42,437 nucleotides of DNA, from positions 1 through 42,437 of the forward strand of contig NZ_KI271295.1 in assembly GCF_000469385.1 (NCBI RefSeq), written 5' to 3'. This DNA comes from Leptotrichia sp. oral taxon 879 str. F0557. Lineage in GTDB: Bacteria; Fusobacteriota; Fusobacteriia; Fusobacteriales; Leptotrichiaceae. The notes under the pieces were generated by a model. It was not told the origin of the DNA, did no database searches, and saw only the letters and a program-made list of their open reading frames with translations. Shown in pieces: positions 24,496-34,300 of the stretch (positions within the stretch are counted from its first letter, which is position 1; each line of letters starts with the position of its first letter). The translations under genes and the position numbers were made by a program.

Positions 24496-24522
24496 TGATT
24501 GTAAAATAGCCTGAATTATGGT
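24496..24522 (+). other. attR: right attachment site
   Basis: The core at 24503-24522 is identical to attL 16288-16307, and the six bases before it also match with one intervening mismatch. The sequence to the right of the core (AAAATTAG) differs from attL and should be chromosomal. Confidence 0.85.
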
Positions 24523-24527
24523 AAAAT
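24499..24527 (+). promoter_or_regulatory. promoter spanning attR, reading into the acyltransferase operon
   Basis: TTGTAA (24499-24504), 17-bp spacer, TAAAAT (24522-24527), with an extended -10 TG at 24519-24520. The spacer is almost exactly the att core. The predicted start is about 40 nt before the acyltransferase ATG. Rejoining attL-left to attR-right shows the empty site would read TTGAAA-17-TAAAAT, so insertion keeps a promoter but changes its -35. Confidence 0.55.
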
Positions 24528-24574
24528 TAGTTATATTTTTATTGAGGGAAATTGATAAATTTGGAGATTTATAA

Positions 24575-25702
24575 ATGGTTAAAAATAAGGACAGATTTTT
24601 TAATTTTGATATTTTAAAATGTATTGCAATTAGTATGGTTTTATTTATTCATATTGTTGCAAGCGAGCTATATAATTATGGTAAAATATCTGGAAACAGA
24701 TGGATGATGGCAAATATTGCAGATTCATTTAGCAGAATGTGTGTGCCGATATTTGTTATGGTTAGTGGATTTTTTCTGTTGAGAAAAGAGGAGGATGTGA
24801 AAATATTTTTTAAAAAAAGATTTGCAAAAATTCTTCCTAAGTTTTTTGTATATTCTGTTATTTTTTTTATATTTACAATAATTTTTAAAGGTGTTAAAGA
24901 TAATGAATTATTTTCAGTTTTTTTTAGAAAATCAACTTATAAGACTATAATTTTGATTTTTTTCCAGAAAGAAAGTTATAATAATTTTTTTTCAAACTTT
25001 TTTCAAGGAAAAATTTACTATCATTTGTGGTATATTTATATGATATTGTCGCTTTATTTGATAACTCCGTTTTTACGAAAAGTTGTAGCAAAAATTGATA
25101 GAAAAAGTATTAATTATCTGATTTTTGTGTGGATAATATTTATGATTTTAGTACCATTTCTAAATGTGATTTTTAAGAAAAATATAAAAATATATTCTCC
25201 AGCTGGGCAATATGTCGGTTACTTCTTAATTGGCTATTTACTTGCAGAAAAGCCTTTGAATATGAAAAAATGGCAAAAATATACAGGTTTTTTAATAGCA
25301 GTGTCACTAACTGTCTTTTTAACATATATATTTACAAAATCAAGTGGAAAATTTTTTGACTATTTTTACGATTATCACTCAGTTAGTGTATTTGTAGCCA
25401 CAGTTTTTCTTTATGATTATATTGTAAATATTTTTGATGGAGAAAAAGTTTTAGGCAAAGTAAAAGGAATTATAAAGCCTGTATCAGCAAAAACTTATGA
25501 TATTTATTTAATTCATCCGATTTTTTTATTTTTTTGCGAAAGAATATTAAAGTCCAGAATGAATTATTTTTTATATATAATTATTACGTTTTTAATAGTA
25601 TTTTTACTATCATTTTTTACAAGTGAAATATTAGATAGAATATATAATTTTTTAGCTGGAATGAATAAATGGAGGGAGAAATATGGCGGAAAAAAAGACT
25701 AG
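24575..25702 (+). CDS. membrane acyltransferase (acyltransferase 3 family)
   Basis: A 375-aa integral membrane protein with about ten hydrophobic segments. The first segment has the family motif FDILKCIAISMVLFIHI, with the key His, and VPIFVMVSGFFLL follows. The C-terminal TYDIYLIHPIFLFF block is also typical. Relatives (OafA/WecH type) transfer acetyl or succinyl groups to surface polysaccharides or glycolipids. A GGAG site lies 11 nt before ATG 24575. It is the first gene after the integrative element, and its 3' end overlaps the next gene by 20 nt. The sugar transferase two genes on fits a surface-glycan role. Confidence 0.88.
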   Translation: MVKNKDRFFNFDILKCIAISMVLFIHIVASELYNYGKISGNRWMMANIADSFSRMCVPIFVMVSGFFLLRKEEDVKIFFKKRFAKILPKFFVYSVIFFIFTIIFKGVKDNELFSVFFRKSTYKTIILIFFQKESYNNFFSNFFQGKIYYHLWYIYMILSLYLITPFLRKVVAKIDRKSINYLIFVWIIFMILVPFLNVIFKKNIKIYSPAGQYVGYFLIGYLLAEKPLNMKKWQKYTGFLIAVSLTVFLTYIFTKSSGKFFDYFYDYHSVSVFVATVFLYDYIVNIFDGEKVLGKVKGIIKPVSAKTYDIYLIHPIFLFFCERILKSRMNYFLYIIITFLIVFLLSFFTSEILDRIYNFLAGMNKWREKYGGKKD

Positions 25703-27338
25703 AAATAGAAAGCCATTGCCAATAGGGGTGTCTGATTTTAAGGAAATTGTAGAAAATAATTATTATTATATTGATAAAACAAAGCTAATTGAAGATATTT
25801 TACATTACAGGGCAAAAGTAAACTTATTCACACGTCCAAGAAGATTTGGAAAAACCCTTAATATGTCAATGATTAAATATTTTTTTGATATAGAAAATAA
25901 AGAAGAAAACCGAAAATTATTTGAAGGATTAAGTATTTCTGAAAGTGAACAGATGCAGGAGCAGGGGCAATATCCTGTTATATATATAAGTTTTAGGAAC
26001 ATGGAAGAAGTTAGCTGGGAAAACTGTCTGAGTCAGATAAGAGACTTAATAAGAAATATTTATATAGAATTTAAGTATATAAGAAAAAAATTGGATGAAT
26101 TTGATTTGATGGATTTTAACAATATTTGTTTTAATAATGAAAATTCAAATTGGAAAGGCTCATTGAAAGCACTGACAAAATATTTGTATGAATATTATGG
26201 GAAAAAAGCTGTTGTGCTGATAGATGAATATGATACGCCGATAATTCAGGCTTATCAGGAGGGATATTATAAACAGGCAATTTCTTTTTTTAAGAAGTTT
26301 TGTGGAGATGCAATGAAGGATAATGAATATTTACAGTTTGGAATTATGACTGGAATATTGAGAATTGCAAAAGAAGGAATTTTTTCAGGATTAAATAATT
26401 TGAAAGTAAATAATATCTTTAGTGAAAAATATTCAGAGTATTATGGACTTACCGAAAATGAAGTTGTTGAGGCTGTGAAATATTATGGGCTGGAATATGA
26501 GATGGAAGATGTAAGGGAGTGGTATGACGGTTATCAGTTTGGAGAAACTGAAATTTATAATCCTTGGTCGATTATTAACTTTTTGGATGAAAAAAAATTA
26601 CGTCCTTATTGGATAGGCGTTTCAGGAAACAAGACAATATATGATTTATTAGGAAAAGCAGATAAAAAAGTAATAGAAGATTTGGAAAAACTTTTTGTGG
26701 GGAAAACGGTTTATAAGGCAATAAATGAGTATATGGAATATGTATTTAATGCAAGTGATATATGGGAATTATTTTTGTACAGCGGATATTTGACAACCGA
26801 TGGTGAGAAAAAGGGTGAACTCTATCCATTAAGGCTTCCAAATAAAGAAATACAGACTTTTTTTAGAAAAATTTTTATAGATAGATTTGTTGGAAATTAT
26901 ACACAGTTTTCAAATATTGTAGAGAATTTAAAAAATGGAAAAATAGAAGAGTTTGTAAAAGGGCTTCAAGACGAGATACTTTCCTCACTTAGTTATTTTG
27001 ACACGGAAAAAGATGAAAAGTATTACAAAATATTTTTAATTGGAATATTTATAATACTTGCAAATGACTATATTAGACTATCAGAAAGAGAAAGTGGCTA
27101 TGGAAGGGCAGATTTAGTTTTAGAACCTAAAAACAAAATAAATCCAGCGTATATATTTGAATTTAAAGTTGTAAATAATGAAGATGAACTGGAAAATTAT
27201 GCAAAAACTGGATTTGAGCAGATAAAAGAAAAAGAGTACGATGTGGAATTAAGAAATAGAGGAATAGACAAAATTGTCTGTGTTGGGCTTGCGTTTTATA
27301 GAAAAAAACTTAAAATGAAATATGAAATAATGAAGTAA
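25683..27338 (+). CDS. AAA-ATPase-like protein with PD-(D/E)XK nuclease domain
   Basis: A 551-aa protein of the AAA-ATPase_like / PDDEXK_9 family, expanded in many gut and oral anaerobes. The N-terminus is LPIGVSDFKEIVENNYYYIDK in two blocks (LPIGVSDFKEI, NYYYIDKTKLI). Then come the Walker A-like RPRRFGKT (51-58), Walker B VVLIDEYDTPI (about 178-188), and near the C-terminus YGRADLVLEP...YIFEFKV, the D...ExK nuclease core. Function is unproven; a mobile-element or defence role has been suggested for such proteins. ATG 25683 lies inside the acyltransferase gene with a strong GGAGGGAG site, so the two are coupled. Confidence 0.87.
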   Translation: MAEKKTRNRKPLPIGVSDFKEIVENNYYYIDKTKLIEDILHYRAKVNLFTRPRRFGKTLNMSMIKYFFDIENKEENRKLFEGLSISESEQMQEQGQYPVIYISFRNMEEVSWENCLSQIRDLIRNIYIEFKYIRKKLDEFDLMDFNNICFNNENSNWKGSLKALTKYLYEYYGKKAVVLIDEYDTPIIQAYQEGYYKQAISFFKKFCGDAMKDNEYLQFGIMTGILRIAKEGIFSGLNNLKVNNIFSEKYSEYYGLTENEVVEAVKYYGLEYEMEDVREWYDGYQFGETEIYNPWSIINFLDEKKLRPYWIGVSGNKTIYDLLGKADKKVIEDLEKLFVGKTVYKAINEYMEYVFNASDIWELFLYSGYLTTDGEKKGELYPLRLPNKEIQTFFRKIFIDRFVGNYTQFSNIVENLKNGKIEEFVKGLQDEILSSLSYFDTEKDEKYYKIFLIGIFIILANDYIRLSERESGYGRADLVLEPKNKINPAYIFEFKVVNNEDELENYAKTGFEQIKEKEYDVELRNRGIDKIVCVGLAFYRKKLKMKYEIMK

Positions 27339-27355
27339 AATTATAATTAACTATT

Positions 27356-27395
27356 ATTCAGCAAGAATAAGGCAATAGGTGTTAAGTTGCTGAAT
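27356..27395. repeat. 9-bp inverted repeat before the sugar transferase
   Basis: ATTCAGCAA (27356-27364) and TTGCTGAAT (27387-27395) are perfect inverse copies around a 22-nt loop, with no T-run. It could be a weak terminator of the preceding gene or an operator. Confidence 0.4.
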
Positions 27396-27475
27396 GTATA
27401 TTGTAAAAATGGAATTATTAAGTTATGAACATTTAATTTTAAAGAAGAAAAATAAAAAAGGAAGTGTAATTTAGA

Positions 27476-28759
27476 ATGGCAGTAAGCGGGATGAAAAAAA
27501 ATTATTCCTATTTGTTTGGGATATTGACAATTGTAACGTATTTTATAGGATTATTACTTGTAAATCGTGGACTTGGATTTACAAATGTGGCTGTGATTGT
27601 TTGTTCAATGATAATATATTATGTGGCAAATGTATATAATATGACTGGAATCTACAGATTGAGGGATATTATAATTATTGTTGGAATTAATTTTATACTT
27701 GTTGTAATTACAGCGTTTTTACGTATTTTTATTGTAAATGAAGCAATAATTCTATTTGGGCTGATTACAATGTTTCAGATTATATATCGTTATATTATAA
27801 TTGTAGGGCTTTCAGAACGAAAAAGAGTTGTTTTTGTTGGAGAAAATGGATATACAAATGATTTGTTGGAGAGTATAAAGAAAGACCGTCAATATAAATT
27901 ATCGGACTTTCTAAAAGAAGAAAAAAATTTGAGTTCTTTGACAGAAAAACTGTTAACTTTATGTGAAAATAAAAAAGTTGACATAATCGTTGATTTTACA
28001 AGCAATCTTTTATACGATACTAAACTTGTGGATAAGCTTTTACAGTACAAACTTGGTGGAATGCAATATTATAACTATTTAGAATTTTATGAAATGTATG
28101 AAAATAAATTGCCAGTTTCAAACTTGAGTCCAAAATGGTTTTTGGAAAATACAGGATTTGAAATTTACTACAACAGTTTTAACTTGAAAGCCAAACGTAT
28201 TCTCGATATAATTTTTGCACTTTTAATCGGAGTTTGTGTAATTCCAATTATGATTGTTGCTGCAATAATAATAAAACTGGAATCGAAAGGACCGATATTC
28301 TTTATACAGGAAAGAATCGGCGAAGGAAACAAGCCATTTAAAATAGTAAAATTTCGTTCAATGACAACTGATGCCGAAAAAGATGGACCAAAATGGGCTA
28401 CAAAAAATGACAATCGTGTCACAAAATTTGGTAAATTTATGCGTCTTACAAGAATTGACGAATTGCCACAACTGTGGAATGTGCTACGTGGAGAAATGAG
28501 CTTTGTTGGACCACGTCCAGAAAGAGAATTTTTTATAAAACAGCTGGAAAAGGAAATTATGTACTACAATTTAAGACATACTGTAAAACCAGGGCTTACT
28601 GGCTGGGCACAAGTTATGTATCCGTATGGAGCAAGCATTGAAGACGCTTACAGAAAATTGCAGTATGACTTGTATTATATAAAAAATCACGATATTTTAT
28701 TTGATGTGAAGATATTGTTAAAGACAGTTACGATTGTGATTTTTGGAAAAGGGAGATAG
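27476..28759 (+). CDS. polyprenyl-phosphate sugar phosphotransferase (surface polysaccharide initiation)
   Basis: A 427-aa membrane enzyme that transfers a sugar-1-phosphate from a nucleotide sugar to undecaprenyl phosphate, the first step of exopolysaccharide, capsule or O-unit synthesis. Four or five N-terminal membrane helices (about 10-115) and a degenerate Rossmann-like middle precede the catalytic domain. That domain has [38 protein letters not shown] (two blocks: [13 protein letters not shown] and [11 protein letters not shown]), [20 protein letters not shown] and VGPRPE. All key acidic residues of the WbaP/PglC-type core appear present. Which sugar is used cannot be told. It is separated from the OLD-like gene by 27 nt. 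Confidence 0.93.
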   Translation: MAVSGMKKNYSYLFGILTIVTYFIGLLLVNRGLGFTNVAVIVCSMIIYYVANVYNMTGIYRLRDIIIIVGINFILVVITAFLRIFIVNEAIILFGLITMFQIIYRYIIIVGLSERKRVVFVGENGYTNDLLESIKKDRQYKLSDFLKEEKNLSSLTEKLLTLCENKKVDIIVDFTSNLLYDTKLVDKLLQYKLGGMQYYNYLEFYEMYENKLPVSNLSPKWFLENTGFEIYYNSFNLKAKRILDIIFALLIGVCVIPIMIVAAIIIKLESKGPIFFIQERIGEGNKPFKIVKFRSMTTDAEKDGPKWATKNDNRVTKFGKFMRLTRIDELPQLWNVLRGEMSFVGPRPEREFFIKQLEKEIMYYNLRHTVKPGLTGWAQVMYPYGASIEDAYRKLQYDLYYIKNHDILFDVKILLKTVTIVIFGKGR

Positions 28760-28786
28760 GATAAAATTAAAAGTTGGAGGAGAAAG

Positions 28787-30475
28787 ATGGTAGAAATGAT
28801 AGAAATTAAGCAATATAGAAAATTGAAAGATATAACATTAAATTTTGTCAAAGGTATTAATATTATATCAGGAAGTAATGGAACTTGCAAAAGTTCCCTG
28901 CTATATATAATTAGTAATTCATTTCAGAAAATAACTAAAAATAACTTAAAAAATAAAGAATCAGTATCAGTTATTTCCAATATAAATAAATTGATGAATC
29001 CTAAAATAGAAAGTTTGACAAGAGGAGATGAAAAATATAATGATCCAGCACCTAATGTAAAAGGAGAATTGTACAAGTGTAAATATTTTGATAATGATAT
29101 GAAATTAGATTTTAGACGACACAATAGTGGAAGAGAAAATAAAGAGAAAAAAAGATTTTCAATAAGACCTAAGTATAAAAAAGGAAATAATGAAAAAATA
29201 CCTGCTATGCCTGTAATATATCTAGGACTTTTTAGATTATTTTCTTATGGAGAATTTCTGAATGATAAAGAAATAAAAAAAATTACTAAAAAATTACCAA
29301 AAAAATATCTTAATATTGTGACAAGAATATATAAGAATTTTACAAATATGGAAGTACTTTTTGATGAAGAAAATAATTATCATGGAATAAATATGGGGGG
29401 GATAAAGAAAAGAGGAAATTTTTCAACAACTTATGATGGTATAGATTCGAACACTATTTCTGCTGGGGAAGATAATTTATATATTATCTTAACAGCCTTA
29501 GTTTCTTTGAGATATTATTTTGAAAATGAAAATAAAAGTAGTATTTTATTAATTGATGAATTAGATGCGACTTTACATCCATCTTATCAAATAAGATTAT
29601 ATAAATTAATGAAAAAATATTCCAAAAATTATGAAATACAAATATTTTTTACAAGTCATAGCTTGAGTTTAATAGAATATGCGTTAGAAGACAAAGAAGA
29701 CAAAAAAGATTCTAAAGTTTTTTATTTTTTAGAAAATCCAAATGTGAGACTAATGGAAGATGTATCAATAAACAAAATAGGAATGTGGTTAAAAAATCAA
29801 TCAAGAATAGAAAATAATAAAAAGATACCAGTTTATACTGAGGATAAAGAAGCAAGGGAGTTTTTAGAATCTTTATTTAAATATTTAAAAAAACATTATA
29901 CTGTAGGTGATGTATTTAAATATTTTCATTTAGTTGATATAAATTTTTCATCGGAAATCCTAAAAAACTTATTTAAATATAAAGAAGTTAATATATCTCC
30001 AATTAATACAGGTTCTATTTGTATACTAGATGGAGATCAACAAGAAGAAAAAGCCTTGAGTTATAATATGACTTTTTTACCATCGGATGGCTTAAAATCA
30101 CCAGAAAATTTAATTTTTGATTATTCAATAAAATTATATAATGAAGGAAAGGAAGATTTTTGGAATCAAAATGAGGTAGAAAATTCAGGATTTACGACAG
30201 ATTATTTTAATGAAAATATAAAAAGTAAAATTGAAGAAAATAGAAATAAAATAGAAGAATTAAAAAAACAAAATGAATCAACACATGGTAAGGAAAGAGA
30301 ATTTAATAAAAAATTGTTTAATGATAAATTGGATTTTTTTAGGTTAGTAATAGAATATTGGATTGAAAATAATGAAAAGGAAGTAGATAAATTTTATGAA
30401 AATTTAAAAATCTTATTTAAAAAGGTATCATCATATCACAAAATTGACTCAAATTTATGGAAAGAAAAAGAATAG
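28787..30475 (+). CDS. OLD-like ATPase with C-terminal TOPRIM-like domain
   Basis: A 562-aa protein. The N-terminal ABC-type ATPase has Walker A GSNGTCKSS (29-37), signature-like ISAGEDNLYIIL, Walker B ILLIDELDATLHP (D257, E258) and FFTSHSLSLIEYAL as switch region. The C-terminal part has YTEDKEAREFLESLF (Glu352) and GSICILDGDQQ (Asp415, Asp417), the E...DxD pattern of TOPRIM nucleases, then PSDGLKSPENLIFDY and a helical tail. This order is that of OLD-family overcoming-lysogenization nucleases and fused PARIS-like proteins. The adenine methylase follows 12 nt later. Very high A+T and AAA/ATA codon use compared with smc suggest transfer. TOPRIM assignment is by motif only. Confidence 0.8.
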   Translation: MVEMIEIKQYRKLKDITLNFVKGINIISGSNGTCKSSLLYIISNSFQKITKNNLKNKESVSVISNINKLMNPKIESLTRGDEKYNDPAPNVKGELYKCKYFDNDMKLDFRRHNSGRENKEKKRFSIRPKYKKGNNEKIPAMPVIYLGLFRLFSYGEFLNDKEIKKITKKLPKKYLNIVTRIYKNFTNMEVLFDEENNYHGINMGGIKKRGNFSTTYDGIDSNTISAGEDNLYIILTALVSLRYYFENENKSSILLIDELDATLHPSYQIRLYKLMKKYSKNYEIQIFFTSHSLSLIEYALEDKEDKKDSKVFYFLENPNVRLMEDVSINKIGMWLKNQSRIENNKKIPVYTEDKEAREFLESLFKYLKKHYTVGDVFKYFHLVDINFSSEILKNLFKYKEVNISPINTGSICILDGDQQEEKALSYNMTFLPSDGLKSPENLIFDYSIKLYNEGKEDFWNQNEVENSGFTTDYFNENIKSKIEENRNKIEELKKQNESTHGKEREFNKKLFNDKLDFFRLVIEYWIENNEKEVDKFYENLKILFKKVSSYHKIDSNLWKEKE

Positions 30476-30487
30476 GAGATGATATAA

Positions 30488-31354
30488 ATGATAAACATTA
30501 TATCTCCACTAAGATACCCTGGTGGTAAAGCTAAAGTATATAATATTATAATTTCTCTTTTTGAAAAAAATGATATTAGAAATCCTGTATATATAGAGCC
30601 TTTTGCTGGAGGAGCAGGTTTAGCATTATTGTTGCTAAAAAAAGAAAAAGTAAAAAAACTGGTACTTAATGATATAGATAAAGGTATTTATTCTTTTTGG
30701 TATTGCGTTTTAAATCATACAGAAAAGTTTTGTAATATAATAGAAAATATTGAAATTTCTCTTCTTGAGCGAGAGAATCAAAAAAAAATATATATAAATA
30801 AAGAAAATTTGAATTTGTTGGTGGAAGAAAATATTTTAAAATTAGGTGTAGCTACTTTTTATTTAAATAGAGTGAATAGATCTGGGATTTTGAAAGCAGG
30901 TGTAATAGGTGGTAATTTGCAAAATGGAAATTATAAAATGGATTGTAGATTTAATAAAAATAAATTGATAAAGCAAATAAAAGAAATAGGTAGATTAAAA
31001 GATAAAATAGAGTTTTATAATTTGGATGTTTTAGAATTTCAGAAAAATATAATAAGCAAAATAAAAAGAGAAAAATTTATATTTTTTGATCCGCCATATT
31101 ATAAAAAAGGCCCTGAATTATATACAAATTTTTATAATCATAAAAATCATTTGGAACTTTATGAAACTATAAGAAAAATAACTAAAAATTGGATTGTTAC
31201 TTATGATAATTGTGAAGAAATAAAAAAAATTTATAAAAAATTTGATTTTGTAGAATTTGATATAAATTATTCTTTAGAAAATAAAATGAAAGCCAAAGAA
31301 ATTATGATATTTAGCAAGAATATAAAAAATCATGATATTTTTATTATGAAATAA
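30488..31354 (+). CDS. D12-class N6-adenine DNA methyltransferase
   Basis: A 288-aa Dam/DpnM-class enzyme that methylates adenine N6 in a short DNA target using SAM. Motifs: ISPLRYPGGKAK at the N-terminus (motif X), EPFAGGAGLAL (about 37-47, motif I), LNRVNRSGILKAGVIGG (126-142) and catalytic FFDPPYY (199-205, motif IV). Target specificity is not readable here. GGAG lies just before the ATG, overlapping the stop region of the OLD-like gene, so the two are one operon. Shared extreme A+T content supports joint acquisition. A stand-alone methylase next to an OLD-like nuclease suggests a self/non-self marking system. Confidence 0.92.
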   Translation: MINIISPLRYPGGKAKVYNIIISLFEKNDIRNPVYIEPFAGGAGLALLLLKKEKVKKLVLNDIDKGIYSFWYCVLNHTEKFCNIIENIEISLLERENQKKIYINKENLNLLVEENILKLGVATFYLNRVNRSGILKAGVIGGNLQNGNYKMDCRFNKNKLIKQIKEIGRLKDKIEFYNLDVLEFQKNIISKIKREKFIFFDPPYYKKGPELYTNFYNHKNHLELYETIRKITKNWIVTYDNCEEIKKIYKKFDFVEFDINYSLENKMKAKEIMIFSKNIKNHDIFIMK

Positions 31355-31376
31355 ATCGGAAGAAAAGAGGAAACAA

Positions 31377-34300
31377 GTGTACTTAAAAGCATTGGAGCTG
31401 ACAGGGTTTAAATCGTTTGCAAATAGGACTGTTGTGGAGTTTGACAACGGGATTACTTCGATTGTCGGGCCTAACGGGAGTGGAAAGAGTAATATTTTGG
31501 ATGCGATTTTGTGGGTTTTGGGAGAACAGAGTTATAAAAATATACGGGCAAAAGAGAGTTCGGATATTATTTTTTCTGGCGGGAAGAATAAGAAGCCAAA
31601 GTCTATGGCGGAAGTCAGTCTTATTATTGATAACGGAGATAGATATCTGGATGTAGATTTTTCAGAGGTTAAGATTACTCGAAGGATTTTTAAGACGGGG
31701 GAAAATGAATATCTTATAAATAATAAGAAATCTAGACTTAAAGATATTCATAATCTTTTTATGGATACTGGAATTGGAAAGCAGGCTTATTCTATAATTG
31801 GACAAGGGCGTGTAGAGAGAATTATTGGATCTTCTCCAAAGGAATTAAAGGAAATTATTGAAGAGGCGGCGGGAGTAAAGAGAGCTAAAATTGAAAAGGA
31901 AGAGTCTGAGAAAAAGCTGCAGGACTTGAAAAATGAAATTGAAAAAATTGAATATGTAGAAAAAGATTTAAAAAAACGTGTTGATTATTTAAAAAATGAG
32001 CAGGAAAAAGCTAGACTTTTTAAAGCATACACAAAAAAAATTGATGTGCAGCGATTTATGATTCTTGAATACAATGTCAATGAAAAAACTTCATTAAAAT
32101 ATGAATATGAGGAGAAAAGTCAGGAAATAAAGGAAGAACTGGAAAAAAATGAAAATAATTTTTCAGAAAAGCAGGTTGAACTTGAAAAGACCAATGAAAT
32201 AAGAAAAGAATTGTACGAAAATCTGGAAAATCAGAAAAATGAAAACAGCGAAAACTTTAAAAATATGGAAATTCTGAAAGAAGAATATTCAAAACTTGTA
32301 AATCAAAACTCTAACTTAGAAACTGAGGCCAATGAAAAAAATAAAAGAAAAAGTATTTTGGAAAAAGATATTACTGAAAAAAAAGAACTCTTGAATAATT
32401 CCAGAAATGAGCTTGATTTGATAACAAGGGAGTTGGCTGTGAAGGAAGAAGAAAAGGATAAATGGGAGGCTAAAGTTGGAGAACTCAAGCATAAATGTGA
32501 TAAAATTACAATTGAATTAAAAGAACGAACGCAAAAGAATTCTAATTTTGAAGTGGATAAGATAAAAGTCGCCGGAGAAAATGAAGATCTTGAAAAAAGA
32601 GTTCAAGGGGCAAAAAATGAAAATAAAAGACAAATTGCCGAAAGAAATGATGTAGAAGCTGAGTTTAATAAAATAAATAAGGAAAAACAGACATTTGAAA
32701 TTCAAAAGTCAGAAAAGGAAAAAGAAAAGCTTGAAAAAGAGCTGAAAATAAAAAAACTTAACGAAAAGATTGATGAACTTAGAAAAGAATATGCTGAAAT
32801 AAATAAGCAAAAAAATGAAATTAGTTATAAACTTGAAAGTTTTGAAGTTAAGCATAAGGCGATAGCTAGTGCAATTGAAAAAAATGAGACTTTTAACCGA
32901 AGTATAAAACATATTTTGAATGAAAAAATTGATGGTGTAATTGGAGCCTTTGTTAACTTGATTGATGTTCCAGCGGGATTTGAGGAAGCAATACAGACTT
33001 TGTCTGGTGGAATGTTTCAGGATATTGTAGTAAGAGATAGTGAAATTGGAAAAAAATGTATTGAAATTCTGAAAGACAGAAAACTTGGAAGAGCTTCGTT
33101 TTTGCCAATTGAAAATATTCGAATTTCAAGAATGAACGAATTTTTGCCAAAAATTGAACAAGTTTCACAGCAAAAAAGTTTTCAAAATAAAATGGCTCAA
33201 GATGAAGTTCAAAATATTATTTTAAATACAAAGGGGAAAAATGGAATTATTGACTTTGCAAGAAATATTGTAAAAGTTGATAAGAAATTTTTGAATGAAG
33301 ATGTAGAAAAGGTTATTCAGTTTGTATATGGAAATTCAGTTGTTGTGGAAAGTCTGGAAGTTGGGACAGAACTTTTGAAAAAAGGATTTAACAACAGAAT
33401 TGTTACACTTGAAGGAGATATTATCACTTCTCGTGGGAGAATGACAGGAGGGCATTCATTTAAGGGTAAAGATGAAATTCTCGAGCGAAAAAAGGAATTG
33501 AAACATCTGGAAAGTGAAATTGAGAAAAATAAAAAGAGCTTTGAGGAATTTGAGAAAAAATTATCGGAAATAGTTTTAGAAGCTGAAAAAATTGAAGCAG
33601 AAAGAACGGAAGCAGAAAAATTATTTGAAAAATTTAAAAATGAATATCAGGAATTTAATGAAAATTATGACGATTTTAGCATAAAATTTAACCGAAAACA
33701 GCGAGAAATCAATACTTTGAACTATGAAATTTCTGAAAATGAGAAATTTATTTTGGAAAAAGAAAAAAAAATAAAAGAAAATAAAGAACTAATTCAGAAT
33801 ATTGAAAAATATATTGAAGAAAATAATCTGAAAATGCAAAATCTGAATGAAGAACTTAAAAAATTTGAAAATATTGATGAATTTATTCAGAAATTGAATG
33901 AGACGGATAGAGATTACGAAATTTTGAAGGTTCGAACTGATAACAATAAAAATCGTTTTTCAGAAATTGAGTCTGATTACAAGAAACTTTTAAGTGAAAA
34001 GGCAGAACTGGATGAATTTGAGAAGAAAAGAGAGATGCTCAGGAATGAACTTTCTGAAAAACTTTCAGATAAGAAGACTGAAATTGAAAAAAATGAAAAA
34101 ATTAATGAAAATATATTGAATGAAATCAAGGAATTTGAGAAAAAAATACAGGAAATTGAAGTAAAAGAAAGAAAGTTAATTAGTGAAATTAAAGATATCG
34201 AAGTAAAAATACTGGAAAATAAAAATAATTATGAAAAAATTGTTGAAAAAATTACACGTAATGAAAGTGAGCTTGAATTTCAAATAGCGGAATTTAAGGA

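Larger units (their letters stand above)
16288..24522. mobile_element. 8.2-kb integrative element, phage-satellite-like
   Basis: Bounded by the att cores, with the integrase at the left end. It contains a leftward module (Cro-like regulator, two small ORFs, prim-pol/SF3 helicase, origin-like region, four unknown genes, integrase) and a divergent CI-like repressor. It lacks capsid, tail, terminase, relaxase, conjugation and partition genes. Repressor, replication protein with adjacent iterons, and integrase together match the layout of PICI-type satellites, though a decayed prophage or a cryptic integrated plasmid is possible. It sits between the methyltransferase gene and a polysaccharide-modification operon, not in a tRNA gene. 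Confidence 0.85.

Noticed and set aside
32303-33168. Minus-strand ORFs inside smc
   Set aside because: Phe/Leu-rich shadows of the Lys/Glu-rich coiled-coil codons; no ribosome sites and smc is clearly the coding strand.
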